From positions 124,001 to 188,000 of the forward strand of contig NZ_JBPOFB010000004.1 of the NCBI RefSeq assembly GCF_051251565.1: a DNA stretch of 64,000 bases, read 5' to 3'. The position numbers and the translations under genes are program-made. Shown one piece after another: positions 42,002 to 50,439 of this stretch. Each line of letters starts with the position of its first letter. Position 1 is the stretch's first letter. The stretch is from Marivita sp051251565 (GTDB taxonomy: Bacteria; Pseudomonadota; Alphaproteobacteria; Rhodobacterales; Rhodobacteraceae). Under the pieces are notes generated by a model. The model searched no databases, was not told the origin of the DNA, and saw only the letters and a program-made list of their open reading frames with translations.

Positions 42002-43674
42002 CAGGCAGCCTTTTGACGTTTGTCGCTGTCACCATACAGCGCTGTCTTAAACGGGGTCATGCCAACACGCGTGAAGGTGGCGATGAACCGTTCCTCGGGG
42101 CTGGCGCGTTCTGACAGGTAGGTGTCCACGATCCTCTCAATGGCTGGCACGATCTCGTCTGCCGCGAACCCCGGCCCGGTGCGCTGACCAATGGCTGCGG
42201 TTTCGGTGTGATCGCCGCCCAGCGTGATCTGGTAATTTTCCACGCCTGCACGGTCGAGGCCAAGAATGCCGATATGGCCGACATGGTGATGTCCACAGGC
42301 GTTGATGCAGCCCGAGATCTTGATCTTGAGATCGCCGATGTCCTGCTCCAGCTTAAGCTGGTCGAACCGCGTGGCGATTTCCTGTGCAATCGGGATCGAT
42401 CGGGCTGTGGCCAAGGCGCAATAATCCATACCGGGGCAGGCGATGATATCGCTGATCTTGCCGATATTGGCGGTGGCGAGCGCTGCGTTTTTCAGTGCGG
42501 CATGGATCGCAGGCAGGTCGGCTTTGTGCACATGGGGCAGGACGATATTCTGTTCATGGCTGACGCGCAGTTCGTCATGGCCGTATCGCGCAGCAAGGTC
42601 TGCCATGACGCGCATTTGGTCGGAGGTGGCATCGCCGGGCGTCGCCCCATGTGCCTTTAGGCTGATCTGGGCGATGGCATAGCCCTCTGCGCGGTGGGCA
42701 CTAAGGTTGGTGTCGGCCCAGGCGCGGAACACTGGGTCGTTGACATACGCCAGTTCGAACGGCTCGGTGTCGCGGGTTTTGAACGCAGGTGCTGCGAAAT
42801 CGGCCTTGATGCTGGTCAGAAGCTGTTGATCCACGCCACTAAAGGCGTGTTTGAGCAGCGCGAACCTGTCTTCCACCCGCGCGCGGATGTCGTCGATCCC
42901 ATGTTTATGCACGGTGATCTTGATGCGGCTTTTGTATTTGTTGTCACGTCGGCCCAGCAGGTTCCAGACAGAGACAACGGCCTCAAGATAGGGCAGTAAA
43001 TCCACTTCGGGTAGAAAGTCGCGGACCACTTTGCCGATCATTGGGGTGCGGCCAAGGCCACCGCCGACGATGACTTCGAACCCGGCCTCGCCTGAATTGT
43101 TTCGCACCATGCGCAGACCGATATCGTGGGCTTTCGTTACGGCACGATCATTGGGCGATCCGGTCACGGCGATCTTGAACTTGCGCGGAAGGAACTGAAA
43201 CTCCGGGTGGTCGGTGGACCATTGGCGTATCAGCTCGGCCACGGGGCGGGGATCGGCGATTTCATCGGCGGCAGCACCGGCGAAGTGATCAGCGGTCACG
43301 TTGCGGATCGTGTTGCCAGAGGTCTGGATGGCATGCATCTGCACTTCGGCCAACGCGTCGAGCATGTCCGGCACATCCCGCAGCTTGGGCCAGTTGAACT
43401 GGATGTTCTGGCGTGTGGTGAAATGCCCATACCCCTGGTCCCAACGGTCGGCGATATAGGCGAGCTGGCGCATCTGGGCGCTGTTCAGCGTGCCGTAAGG
43501 CACCGCGACCCGCAGCATATACGCATGCAGTTGCAGGTAGAGCCCGTTCATCAGGCGCAGCGGTTTGAACTCGTCCTCGGTCAGTGCGCCACTGATACGG
43601 CGGTTCACCTGCGCGCGGAACTGGGCGTTACGTTCAGCGACGAACTGGCTGTCGAAATCGGTGTAGTGGTACAT
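42001..43674 (-). CDS. cysI: Ferredoxin-type nitrite/sulfite reductase (sulfite reductase hemoprotein)
   Basis: The 557-aa product reduces sulfite to sulfide using a coupled siroheme and [4Fe-4S] centre. Ligand motifs are CPGMDYC (about residues 411-417) and GCINACGHHHVGH (about 453-465). Two pseudo-symmetric ferredoxin-like halves include the TTRQNIQFNW segment near residue 85. The start at MYHYTDFD is chosen because the longer frame upstream lies inside DUF2849. It overlaps both neighbours by one base. Operon context argues for sulfite rather than nitrite as substrate; the electron donor is probably ferredoxin supplied by Fpr. Confidence 0.93.
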   Translation of the reverse strand: MYHYTDFDSQFVAERNAQFRAQVNRRISGALTEDEFKPLRLMNGLYLQLHAYMLRVAVPYGTLNSAQMRQLAYIADRWDQGYGHFTTRQNIQFNWPKLRDVPDMLDALAEVQMHAIQTSGNTIRNVTADHFAGAAADEIADPRPVAELIRQWSTDHPEFQFLPRKFKIAVTGSPNDRAVTKAHDIGLRMVRNNSGEAGFEVIVGGGLGRTPMIGKVVRDFLPEVDLLPYLEAVVSVWNLLGRRDNKYKSRIKITVHKHGIDDIRARVEDRFALLKHAFSGVDQQLLTSIKADFAAPAFKTRDTEPFELAYVNDPVFRAWADTNLSAHRAEGYAIAQISLKAHGATPGDATSDQMRVMADLAARYGHDELRVSHEQNIVLPHVHKADLPAIHAALKNAALATANIGKISDIIACPGMDYCALATARSIPIAQEIATRFDQLKLEQDIGDLKIKISGCINACGHHHVGHIGILGLDRAGVENYQITLGGDHTETAAIGQRTGPGFAADEIVPAIERIVDTYLSERASPEERFIATFTRVGMTPFKTALYGDSDKRQKAA

Positions 43675-43976
43675 CACAGAACCTCGGACTGTTTGCCATG
43701 GGCATAGTTGGAGGGTCCGCGCATGCGGAACGCCTCGCGGAAATGGATCGGTTGCGGGCCTGCGTCGCCGGGGGCGATATCGGCCAGATAAACGCCAACC
43801 ACCTCGTCGACACGGGCACTGGCGTCGATCAGGCGGATCTGGGCGTCGGCCTCGTCGGTCAGGATTTCGGCCTCGCGCAGGTGACGGGACCATGTCTCGG
43901 TTTCGGTCAGGTAGACCACGTCGCCTTCGATCAGCGCGTTGGCGGTGATGACCTTGGGTGTGAATGTTGCGGGCAT
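43674..43976 (-). CDS. DUF2849 protein of sulfate assimilation operon
   Basis: The 100-aa product starts MPATFTPKVITANALIEGDV and ends with a Pro/Ile-rich segment (GPQPIHFREAFRMRGPSNYA). It matches DUF2849, found between the siroheme methyltransferase and sulfite reductase genes in many Rhodobacterales and Rhizobiales. Both junctions are TGATG overlaps. No function is established. Confidence 0.88.
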   Translation of the reverse strand: MPATFTPKVITANALIEGDVVYLTETETWSRHLREAEILTDEADAQIRLIDASARVDEVVGVYLADIAPGDAGPQPIHFREAFRMRGPSNYAHGKQSEVL

Positions 43977-44761
43977 CAGATCATCTCCTGGAGGTCGGGA
44001 AGGGCGACATCGGCGACATGGGCGGCGGCGCGAGGCGCCAGCCCGTAGATCAAAAGCGTCGGGCCAGTCATGTTGGCGTTGGCCAGAACGGCCGGCAGAG
44101 TGGCCAGCGTGGCCACACAAATGCGCTGATCGGGGCGCGAGGCGTTTTCGACAATGCTGATCGGTGTGCCGGGATTGGCCCCATGCATGAGCAGGCGGCC
44201 CTGAATAAAGCGGGCGGCTTTTTTGCCCATGTAGATCGCAGCGACCTCACCGTCGCGGGCCAGGGCGCGCCAGTCGTGATCGGCATAGCCTTGCATGTCA
44301 TGACCCGTGATCAGGCGGACTGCCGTGTTGCGCCCGCGTTTGGTGAGCGATTGGCCAAGCGCCGCTACCGCAGCCGAGGCTGAGGTCAGGCCGGGGACAA
44401 TGGTGTGGTCCAGTCCGGCCTGTGACAGGGCGTCCAGTTCTTCGTCGAGACGGCCAAAGACCGCCGGGTCGCCGGATTTGAGCCGCACCACGCGCGCGCC
44501 GGACAGGGCTTCTTCCACGATCATCGCGTTGATCTGGGATTGGGTGACGGACGGGCCGAACCCCTCTTTGCCCGCGTTGCGCAGGCGTGTTTGTAGACCG
44601 ACAAGTGCCAGGATTTCGGCGCTGATCAGGCGGTCATGGATGACCACATCGGCGGTTTGCAACGCGCGCAGGGCTTTGAGGGTCAGCAGGTCAGGGTCGC
44701 CCGGGCCCGCGCCGACAAAGGCCACGGGGAACAGCGGGGTCTGGTGCAGGTCGCGCGGCAT
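43976..44761 (-). CDS. cobA: Uroporphyrinogen-III C-methyltransferase
   Basis: The 261-aa SUMT enzyme methylates uroporphyrinogen III twice to give precorrin-2 on the way to siroheme, the cofactor of CysI. Signatures are VGAGPGDPDLLTLKA (about residues 16-30), VVRLKSGDPAVFGR (about 90-103) and the VPGLTSASAAVA loop. It lacks the CysG oxidase/ferrochelatase domain, so those steps must be elsewhere. It is the first gene of the leftward operon; the divergent Lrp-type regulator shares its 150-bp promoter region. Confidence 0.93.
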   Translation of the reverse strand: MPRDLHQTPLFPVAFVGAGPGDPDLLTLKALRALQTADVVIHDRLISAEILALVGLQTRLRNAGKEGFGPSVTQSQINAMIVEEALSGARVVRLKSGDPAVFGRLDEELDALSQAGLDHTIVPGLTSASAAVAALGQSLTKRGRNTAVRLITGHDMQGYADHDWRALARDGEVAAIYMGKKAARFIQGRLLMHGANPGTPISIVENASRPDQRICVATLATLPAVLANANMTGPTLLIYGLAPRAAAHVADVALPDLQEMI

Positions 44762-44800
44762 GGGGAGATCCTTTTGATCGCGTTTCTTGCGTTTAATATA

Positions 44801-44855
44801 GAAATTTGTTCTGGTATATGGCCAGTATCTGCGGAAGATAAGGAAATATGTTCTG
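44801..44855. promoter_or_regulatory. Paired direct repeats, candidate operator of the cys/Lrp divergent promoters
   Basis: GAAATTTGTTCTG (44801-44813) and GAAATATGTTCTG (44843-44855) match at 12 of 13 positions and start exactly 42 bp apart, four turns of B-DNA, so both face the same side of the helix. They lie between the cobA start and the Lrp-type gene start. Binding by that regulator is inferred from position. Confidence 0.55.
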
Positions 44856-44911
44856 CATCGATGCGCGTGCAGGACGGGTGATCTTCAAAACGGATGGAAA
44901 GCGGAACAGCG

Positions 44912-45367
44912 ATGAAAATTGACGACACAGACCGGAAAATCCTCATCGAGCTGCAAACCGACGCAGCGCAGTCGCTAGATGATATCGCGCGCAAGGTGGG
45001 GTCGTCGAAGACCCCTGTCTGGAATCGGATTCGTAAGCTGCGCGAGGCAGGGATTGTCGGCGCGCAGACCGTGCGGCTTGATGCGGACGCGCTGGGGTTC
45101 GAGGCATGTTTCTTTGTGCTGATCCGCACCAGCGAACATGAGGCTGACTGGCAACGCGCGTTTCTCAAGGCGTTGCAGGACCGCCCCGAGGTGCAAGAGG
45201 CGCACCGTTTGGCGGGAGATATCGACTATATCCTGAAAGTGCGGGTCAAGAACGCGCGGGCCTATGACGCGTTTTATCAGGCACTGATTGCAGAGGTGCG
45301 GGTGCACAATGTCACGGCGCTTTTGTCGATGGAGGAGATCAAGTCGACCACCGCTTTGCCTTTGTGA
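44912..45367 (+). CDS. Lrp/AsnC-family transcriptional regulator
   Basis: The 151-aa protein has an N-terminal winged helix-turn-helix (LDDIARKVGSSKTPVWNRIRKLREAGI, quoted here as LDDIARKVGSSKTPVW and RIRKLREAGI, about residues 22-48) and a C-terminal ligand-binding RAM domain (VQEAHRLAGDIDYILKVRV, about 91-109). Such proteins act as dimers or octamers responding to amino acids. The start at MKIDD is preferred; an in-frame ATG six codons earlier is possible. Divergence from the sulfate-assimilation operon suggests that it controls that operon, perhaps sensing cysteine or another sulfur metabolite. Confidence 0.92.
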   Translation: MKIDDTDRKILIELQTDAAQSLDDIARKVGSSKTPVWNRIRKLREAGIVGAQTVRLDADALGFEACFFVLIRTSEHEADWQRAFLKALQDRPEVQEAHRLAGDIDYILKVRVKNARAYDAFYQALIAEVRVHNVTALLSMEEIKSTTALPL

Positions 45368-45470
45368 GAGACCTGAAGTGAGCGGTTCCGCGCGCTGTGT
45401 GTCTGCCAGTCATCAGGTGACGCTTGTGTTGGACCGCGCGTCTGTGTCCGCGGTGCGTTTGCGCATTTGG

Positions 45471-45515
45471 AAAAAAAGAAGACGCAAGGATGTGGCGTGG
45501 GCCGCCTGTGTCTTC
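45471..45515 (-). terminator. Rho-independent terminator after the P450 gene
   Basis: On the minus strand GAAGACACAGG (45515-45505) pairs with CCTTGCGTCTTC (45489-45478) with one mismatch, and seven T residues follow (45477-45471). It lies about 40 bp past the P450 stop. Confidence 0.82.
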
Positions 45516-45556
45516 ATTTTGAAAACACGTCAAACACCGGGTAAGCCGGGCGCTGC

Positions 45557-46726
45557 TCAGGAGGTCTGCACCATCAGCCGTTCGAGGCCGTGGAAATGGT
45601 AGGTGTTGGCAAAGCGGGGTGGCTCGGACAGTTTGAGAGACGGGCAGCGGTCCCAGAGGATTGGCAGGGCGATCTGGAGCTCCAGCCGTGCCAGCGGGGC
45701 ACCGACGCAGAAATGCAGTCCGCCTCCGAAGCTTGTGTTCTGGGTAATGGGGCGGGTTGGGTCGAAGTCTTCGGCATCAACCCATTCTGTCGAGTCGCGG
45801 TTGGCTGACCCAAGCAGAAGTGCCACTTGATCCCCACGCTGAAAGCTATGACCGAATAGCGTGACCGCTTCATAAGCGGTGCGGGTGAACATATGCAGCG
45901 GCGGATCAAAGCGCAGGATTTCTTCGACCGTGGCGTCGGTGATCTGCCGCGTGTTGGTGTTGAGCAGCGTCTTAATGCCATTGCCCAGAGTGTGAACCGT
46001 TGCCTCGTGTCCTGCATTGAGCAGCAGGATGCAGGTGGTGATCAGTTCATCCGTCGACAGCTTTTCACCCGCTTCCTCGGCGGCGATCAGGTGGGTGATC
46101 AGGTCATCGCGGGGATCGGTGCGGCGGGTGTCGATATAGCGGCGCAGGAAGTCCGAGAAGTCAGTTGCGGCGCGCGCGGCTGCGTCTTCGCTGTCGCGGG
46201 TGCGGCTGGCCTGATACATGGCAACCATGGCGTTGGACCAGCGCAGCAGTTGCGGGGCCATGTCGTCAGGCACGCCCAGCAGACGTGCGATGATGAGCAC
46301 CGGGATCGGTTGGCAGAACGCGGTGAGCAGGTCAAACGGTATGCCCGCTGGAAAAGCGTCGATCTGCGCGTGGGTCAATGCGGCGATTTCCGGCGCCAGC
46401 GCCTTGATCCGGCGCGAGGTGAAGGCGCGCAGGACCAGACCGCGCAGGCGGGTGTGGCGGGGAGGTTCCAGTTCCAGCATCGAATGCGCTTCGACGGCGT
46501 AGAACGGTTTGAGGTGTTCTGGCGGGTCGGTTGCCAGCTCGGGCGGGGTTTCGCGGCCAAAGCGACGGTCACGAAGAAGCGTGTGCACCGCCTTGTGCGA
46601 CACGGCGCAGGGCATGGCATAGTCATTCCACCAGACCAGATCGCCTGCGGTGCGCATCCGGTCATAAAACGGGTAGGGGTTCTGGATAAAGCCCGGTTCA
46701 GTAGGCGACTGGGTGAAGCGGTGCAT
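45557..46726 (-). CDS. Cytochrome P450
   Basis: The 389-aa soluble P450 has the I-helix oxygen-activation motif LLNAGHEATVH (about residues 236-246), the EEILRF EXXR motif (about 266-271) and the heme-thiolate loop FGGGLHFCVGAPLARLE (about 334-350, Cys about 341). It resembles bacterial class I enzymes needing ferredoxin and ferredoxin reductase; no partner gene is adjacent, though fpr lies 5 kb away. Substrate unknown. It begins six bases after the tpiA stop on the same strand, so it is probably read through from tpiA, an unusual partner. Confidence 0.92.
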   Translation of the reverse strand: MHRFTQSPTEPGFIQNPYPFYDRMRTAGDLVWWNDYAMPCAVSHKAVHTLLRDRRFGRETPPELATDPPEHLKPFYAVEAHSMLELEPPRHTRLRGLVLRAFTSRRIKALAPEIAALTHAQIDAFPAGIPFDLLTAFCQPIPVLIIARLLGVPDDMAPQLLRWSNAMVAMYQASRTRDSEDAAARAATDFSDFLRRYIDTRRTDPRDDLITHLIAAEEAGEKLSTDELITTCILLLNAGHEATVHTLGNGIKTLLNTNTRQITDATVEEILRFDPPLHMFTRTAYEAVTLFGHSFQRGDQVALLLGSANRDSTEWVDAEDFDPTRPITQNTSFGGGLHFCVGAPLARLELQIALPILWDRCPSLKLSEPPRFANTYHFHGLERLMVQTS

Positions 46727-46732
46727 CTGGGG

Positions 46733-47473
46733 TCAGCTGGCGTTCAGCGCGTCCACGATGGGTGCGAAATCGGTGGCCTTGAGGCTTGCGCCACCGACAA
46801 GTGCGCCGTCGACATCACCCACGGCAAAAATCTCGGTGGCGTTCGAGGCTTTGACGCTGCCCCCATAGAGCAGGCGGATCGCATTGGCGGTGTCAGCGCC
46901 GAAGTGGTGGACCAGTGTGGCGCGCATGAACGCGTGGACGTCGGCGATCTGGTCGGTTGTGGGCACCTTGCCGGTGCCAATGGCCCAGACGGGTTCATAA
47001 GCGATGACGGTGTTTGCGCCTGTGACTGTGTCGGGCAGGGAGGCGGCAAGCTGGGTGCCGATCACGTCCAGGGTTTTGCCGCTGTCGCGCTGCTCAAGTG
47101 TTTCGCCGACGCAGACGATGGCGGTCAGGCCCGCCTGCCATGCGGCATGTGTCTTGGCGGCGATCAGAGTGTCGGGTTCGCCGTGATCTGCGCGGCGTTC
47201 GGAATGGCCGACGATCACATATGTCGCGCCTGCGTCTTTGAGCATCGTGGCGGAAATGTCGCCGGTATGGGCACCCGATGCGTCGGGGTGGCAATCCTGC
47301 CCGCCGACGGCAATCGCGCCTGCCTTGGTGGTGGCGGCAGCGATCAGGGTGGCTGGCGGGCAGATCAGAACCTCTGCGCCACCAGTTGCAGCCCCTTGCA
47401 ACGCATCCAGTTCGGCCAGCGCGGCGGTGGTTCCGTTCATCTTCCAGTTTCCGGCGGCGAGTTTGCGGCGCAT
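46733..47473 (-). CDS. tpiA: Triose-phosphate isomerase
   Basis: TpiA (246 aa) interconverts dihydroxyacetone phosphate and glyceraldehyde 3-phosphate. AAGNWKMNG (residues 6-14) gives the substrate Lys, IVGHSERR (about 91-98) the catalytic His, and AYEPVWAIGTGKVPT (about 161-175) the catalytic Glu and the mobile loop. YGGSVKASN is present near residue 205. Length is normal. It is divergent from the 2OG-Fe(II) oxygenase gene. Confidence 0.97.
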   Translation of the reverse strand: MRRKLAAGNWKMNGTTAALAELDALQGAATGGAEVLICPPATLIAAATTKAGAIAVGGQDCHPDASGAHTGDISATMLKDAGATYVIVGHSERRADHGEPDTLIAAKTHAAWQAGLTAIVCVGETLEQRDSGKTLDVIGTQLAASLPDTVTGANTVIAYEPVWAIGTGKVPTTDQIADVHAFMRATLVHHFGADTANAIRLLYGGSVKASNATEIFAVGDVDGALVGGASLKATDFAPIVDALNAS

Positions 47474-47597
47474 GGGGGCTCCTTTGGCATTACCGAGTTG
47501 GCGCGCATCATCGCGGGCAGCGGGGCGGCGTCAAGGGCAGTTGCGCCGCATTGGGTCCGATGCCACAACTCTGTCGAAAGATTTAGGAGCGCGCGAT

Positions 47598-48506
47598 ATG
47601 ATCCCGAGACTGGATGCTGCTGCACTGGCCGCAGGCGATGCGGAGGCGTTGGCGCAGATGCGGATCGCTGCCGAAGACGTGGGGTTTGCCACGGTGCACA
47701 ACACTGCATTCACATCGGCGCGCATGGGGTTTGTGCTGGCGGCGTATCGCGCGTTCTTTGCGCTGCCGGTCGAGATCAAGGACCAGGTAAACATGGCCAA
47801 GACCGGATCGAACCGGGGCTGGGGGGCGCCGAAATCCGAACAGGTCGACCCAAACGCCAACCCCGATTACAAAGAGGTGTTCGATTGCGGATATACCTTG
47901 CCGGATGGAGACATGCGTGTTGCCCTGCCGGTCTATGCGCCGAACCACTGGCCGGACCGGCCTGCGGGGTTCGAGGCGGTGATCCGGGCCTATTACACCG
48001 ATGCGTTGGACGTGGCGCGTGGCATTTTGCGGGGGATTGCGATGTCGATCGGGGCGGATGCAGATTTCTTTGACGACAAATTTGACTGCCCGATGGCGTT
48101 GCTTCGGGGCAATTACTATCCGCCGCGTCCCGATTGGGCGGGGGACAAGGATTTCGGGATTGCCGCGCATACGGATTATGGCTGTCTGACGCTCTTGGCG
48201 ACGGACGGACAGCCGGGGCTTGAGGTGCAGCCGCGTGGGCAGACGGGCTGGATGCCCGTGCAGGCACCTCCCGGTGAGTTCATCATCAATTTCGGTGAGA
48301 TGCTGGAAATGTGGACCGAGGGGCGTGTTGTGGCCACCTTGCACCGGGTCAGAGGTGGCACGGATGAGCGGATTTCCGTGCCGCTTTTCTTTAATCCGAA
48401 CGTGGAGACAAACGTCGCGCCGGTTGGATCAGACGGGTTGATCCGGGCGGGGGATCACTTGTCTCGGCGCTATGCAGAAACCTATGTCCATTTGCAAAAG
48501 CGGTAA
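47598..48506 (+). CDS. 2-oxoglutarate/Fe(II)-dependent oxygenase, isopenicillin-N-synthase-like
   Basis: The 302-aa product has the N-terminal DIOX_N pattern and a C-terminal double-stranded beta-helix with the iron ligands HTD (about residues 191-193) and His in ATLHRVRG (about 248), plus the 2-oxoglutarate-binding Arg in ERISVPLFF (about 258). TAGGAG lies eight bases before the ATG. Relatives include ethylene-forming and gibberellin-type oxidases, but bacterial members of this group have largely unknown substrates. Copy B of the dispersed repeat lies just downstream. Confidence 0.88.
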   Translation: MIPRLDAAALAAGDAEALAQMRIAAEDVGFATVHNTAFTSARMGFVLAAYRAFFALPVEIKDQVNMAKTGSNRGWGAPKSEQVDPNANPDYKEVFDCGYTLPDGDMRVALPVYAPNHWPDRPAGFEAVIRAYYTDALDVARGILRGIAMSIGADADFFDDKFDCPMALLRGNYYPPRPDWAGDKDFGIAAHTDYGCLTLLATDGQPGLEVQPRGQTGWMPVQAPPGEFIINFGEMLEMWTEGRVVATLHRVRGGTDERISVPLFFNPNVETNVAPVGSDGLIRAGDHLSRRYAETYVHLQKR

Positions 48507-48517
48507 GGGTGGTTTTA

Positions 48518-48580
48518 GGGCGCTGCCCCCGTCCGCTTTCGCAGATTTCCCCGGCATATCTTCAAACCAGAGAAGCCGGG
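48518..48580 (+). repeat. Copy B of the dispersed intergenic repeat
   Basis: The element has GGGCGCTGCCCCCGTCCGC, a short variable stretch, then TTCCCCGGCATATCTTC and the end AACCAGAGAAG (to 48575). CCCGGC (48550-48555) can pair with GCCGGG (48575-48580). It fills most of the 83-bp gap between the oxygenase and the convergent IscA-type gene. Confidence 0.65.
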
Positions 48581-48589
48581 ATATGCGCG

Positions 48590-48988
48590 TCAGATCTTGA
48601 GGTTTGGCACGCCGTCCGCGTGTTCGGTGGCCAGCTCTTCGACGTCTTTGAACTTGATCGATTCGCCGCAGCCACAGGCATCCTCGACATTGGGGTTGTT
48701 GAATTGGAACCCGGATTCGAGAAGCGAGGTCTGGTAGTCGATTTCGGTGCCAAAGAGAAACATCTGTGCCATTGGGGCGATCATGACAATTGCGCCGTCC
48801 TGATCCACCACTTCGTCATGGGGATCGGCAATGTCGACGTAATCCATGGTGTATTCCATGCCTGCACAGCCGCCTTTCTTGACGCCGATGCGCAGGCCGG
48901 CATGGCCTTTGGCCTCCATGAGCTTGCGCACTTGGGTGGCGGCTTTGGGGGTCAGGGTGACGGCTTGTTTGCCGGGAATTCCAAACAT
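48590..48988 (-). CDS. HesB/IscA-family iron-sulfur carrier
   Basis: The 132-aa product carries the three conserved Cys of A-type carriers: GGCAGM (about residue 41) and ACGCGES near 105-108. It has the VTLTPKAATQVRKLM start typical of the fold. A-type carriers deliver iron-sulfur clusters to apoproteins. The start at MFGIPGK is chosen; the longer frame reads through the gap. It could be SufA, IscA or ErpA by function; sequence alone does not decide. It may be relevant that complex I and CysI in this window both need many clusters. Confidence 0.88.
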   Translation of the reverse strand: MFGIPGKQAVTLTPKAATQVRKLMEAKGHAGLRIGVKKGGCAGMEYTMDYVDIADPHDEVVDQDGAIVMIAPMAQMFLFGTEIDYQTSLLESGFQFNNPNVEDACGCGESIKFKDVEELATEHADGVPNLKI

Positions 48989-49019
48989 GGGACATCTCGC
49001 TTTCGCTGTTGTATTTAAC

Positions 49020-49754
49020 CTAGGGTTTCGTGGCTGCGATCTCAAGGAGAGAAAGCGTCGCGTAGCCAGTGGCCAGCCCCCAGCCAAACGAGGCGAGCGT
49101 GCCGATGATGACATATTCGCCCGCCTTTTGGCCTTTGGAGGCGGTGTCAAAGCGCAGTACGGATTTCGCGGCGATCAGAAAGCCGGTGGCGGTGGCTTCG
49201 CCGACGCAGAGGAACAGAAAGATCAGACCGCGTTCCAGTTTGCCGATGATGCGGCCTGCGTTCTCGAGGCCTTCAGAGCCGGGGTCGGACCCATCACTGG
49301 CGAATTGATCGGTATAGGGTTTCATCAGCAGCCCAACGGCATAGCCGCCGCCCCAGATCGATACGATTGCACCGGATGCAAGGATGGCCGGAGTCCTGAT
49401 CTGGTCGATGTTATCGGCCCAAACCCCGGTGGCTAGGGCATTAGGCACAAGGATCGCTGCGGCGACTAGCGTGGCGAGATGTGCGGCCTGATCCCCCAGA
49501 AAGGCAGGCAGGCTGTCGCGCCAGTGGGCGGGCAAGCCCCAGACCTTGAACCCGTCGATGACCATATGGGCGCTGGCCAGAGCCAGGGCGAGCTGCCAAT
49601 TCCCGCCAAGACTGACCCATGCCAGGGCGAATACGATGGCAATGTGCGCAAGCAACATGGCTGGTTCGGATTTGCGCCGGATCATGGCGTTGGGCTGGCC
49701 AAGGAAATCCGCGACCACATGGGCCAGAAGAAGGGCAACGAAAACGTCTAGCAT
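49020..49754 (-). CDS. DUF3307 membrane protein, partner of SatD-like gene
   Basis: The 244-aa product has about five to six hydrophobic helices. The N terminus, LLLAHVVADFLGQP with the following HIAIVFALAW and SAHMVIDGFKVW, is the DUF3307 pattern with conserved His and Asp residues in the membrane (about residues 9-80). The C-terminal half has two further helices around LFLCVGEATATGFLIAAKSV. It lies 49 bp downstream of the SatD-like gene on the same strand. A SatD-family gene next to DUF3307 is a recurring pair in other bacteria as I recall, which suggests one membrane/regulator system of unknown purpose. Confidence 0.82.
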   Translation of the reverse strand: MLDVFVALLLAHVVADFLGQPNAMIRRKSEPAMLLAHIAIVFALAWVSLGGNWQLALALASAHMVIDGFKVWGLPAHWRDSLPAFLGDQAAHLATLVAAAILVPNALATGVWADNIDQIRTPAILASGAIVSIWGGGYAVGLLMKPYTDQFASDGSDPGSEGLENAGRIIGKLERGLIFLFLCVGEATATGFLIAAKSVLRFDTASKGQKAGEYVIIGTLASFGWGLATGYATLSLLEIAATKP

Positions 49755-49803
49755 GGTGTGATCCGCACGGGGTTTGGCGTGCTCTTTGCATGGGAAGACA
49801 TCG

Positions 49804-50439
49804 TCATGTGCCTGCCTCGGCTTCAATGGCGGTCAGGGCGTCTTGCAGTGTGGGAAAGCCTGCGGACCAAAGTGCTTGATTGACTGCCTGCCGGGTGATG
49901 CCGAAGGATTTGGCGACCTCGGCGCGGGTGGGTGCATTTGGGGGCAAGAGCGCGGCGACCGCGCGGGCCTGTGCCTGTGTCCAGCCAGAGGCAATGTGAT
50001 CGGCCAGACGTGTTGCTGCATGAGTGGCACCGCCGCTGGCATGGGCCATGCGGTTTTGGCCGGAAATGTCGCCCAGTAGCCGACCAGATGCCGTGAAGAC
50101 GGGGCCATATGCGGCGTTCAGGTCGCCTGTGTCGGGCAGGGTGCCGTCGCCATTGGCCAATGCGATGCGGGTGATGGGAGCAGCATGATCGCGTGTCAGG
50201 CAGGCATGCAGATAGAGTGCGGCGCGCAGGCCAAGGGCCGGGTCTGCGATGGCGATCTGCCAGCTGTCGCCGCCACGCCGGGCAAAGCGGGTCAATACGG
50301 GTGGGTTGTGCCAGTGCGCTATCGCAGCGGCGGCTGTCTCAAGCGTGATCAGGGCCGCGTCCACATCTTTGGGTGCGAGGTCGGAGGACGCGACAAGGTC
50401 GCCTGTGAGAACGCTGTATTGGCTCATGAGGCAAGCCAT
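49804..50439 (-). CDS. SatD-like protein: cyclase-fold-like domain plus helix-turn-helix
   Basis: The 211-aa product begins SQYSVLTGDLVASSDL, typical of SatD-family proteins. The first 130 residues follow the order of a class III nucleotidyl cyclase: first metal Asp in VLTGDLV (Asp14), second in RRGGDSW (Asp58), then ITRIALANGDG and NAAYGPVFTASGRLL. Residues 165-195 form a helix-turn-helix (TRAEVAKSFGITRQAVNQAL). Three in-frame ATGs exist; 50439 is preferred but 50427 or 50454 are possible. The palindrome TTTCATGAAA (50449-50458) overlaps the start region and could be an operator. Confidence 0.72.
   Translation of the reverse strand: MACLMSQYSVLTGDLVASSDLAPKDVDAALITLETAAAAIAHWHNPPVLTRFARRGGDSWQIAIADPALGLRAALYLHACLTRDHAAPITRIALANGDGTLPDTGDLNAAYGPVFTASGRLLGDISGQNRMAHASGGATHAATRLADHIASGWTQAQARAVAALLPPNAPTRAEVAKSFGITRQAVNQALWSAGFPTLQDALTAIEAEAGT

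Noticed and set aside
45893..48073. Open frame of 726 codons on the plus strand
   Set aside because: It runs antisense through the P450 and tpiA genes and into the oxygenase; those are strongly supported, and the long frame is a product of high GC.
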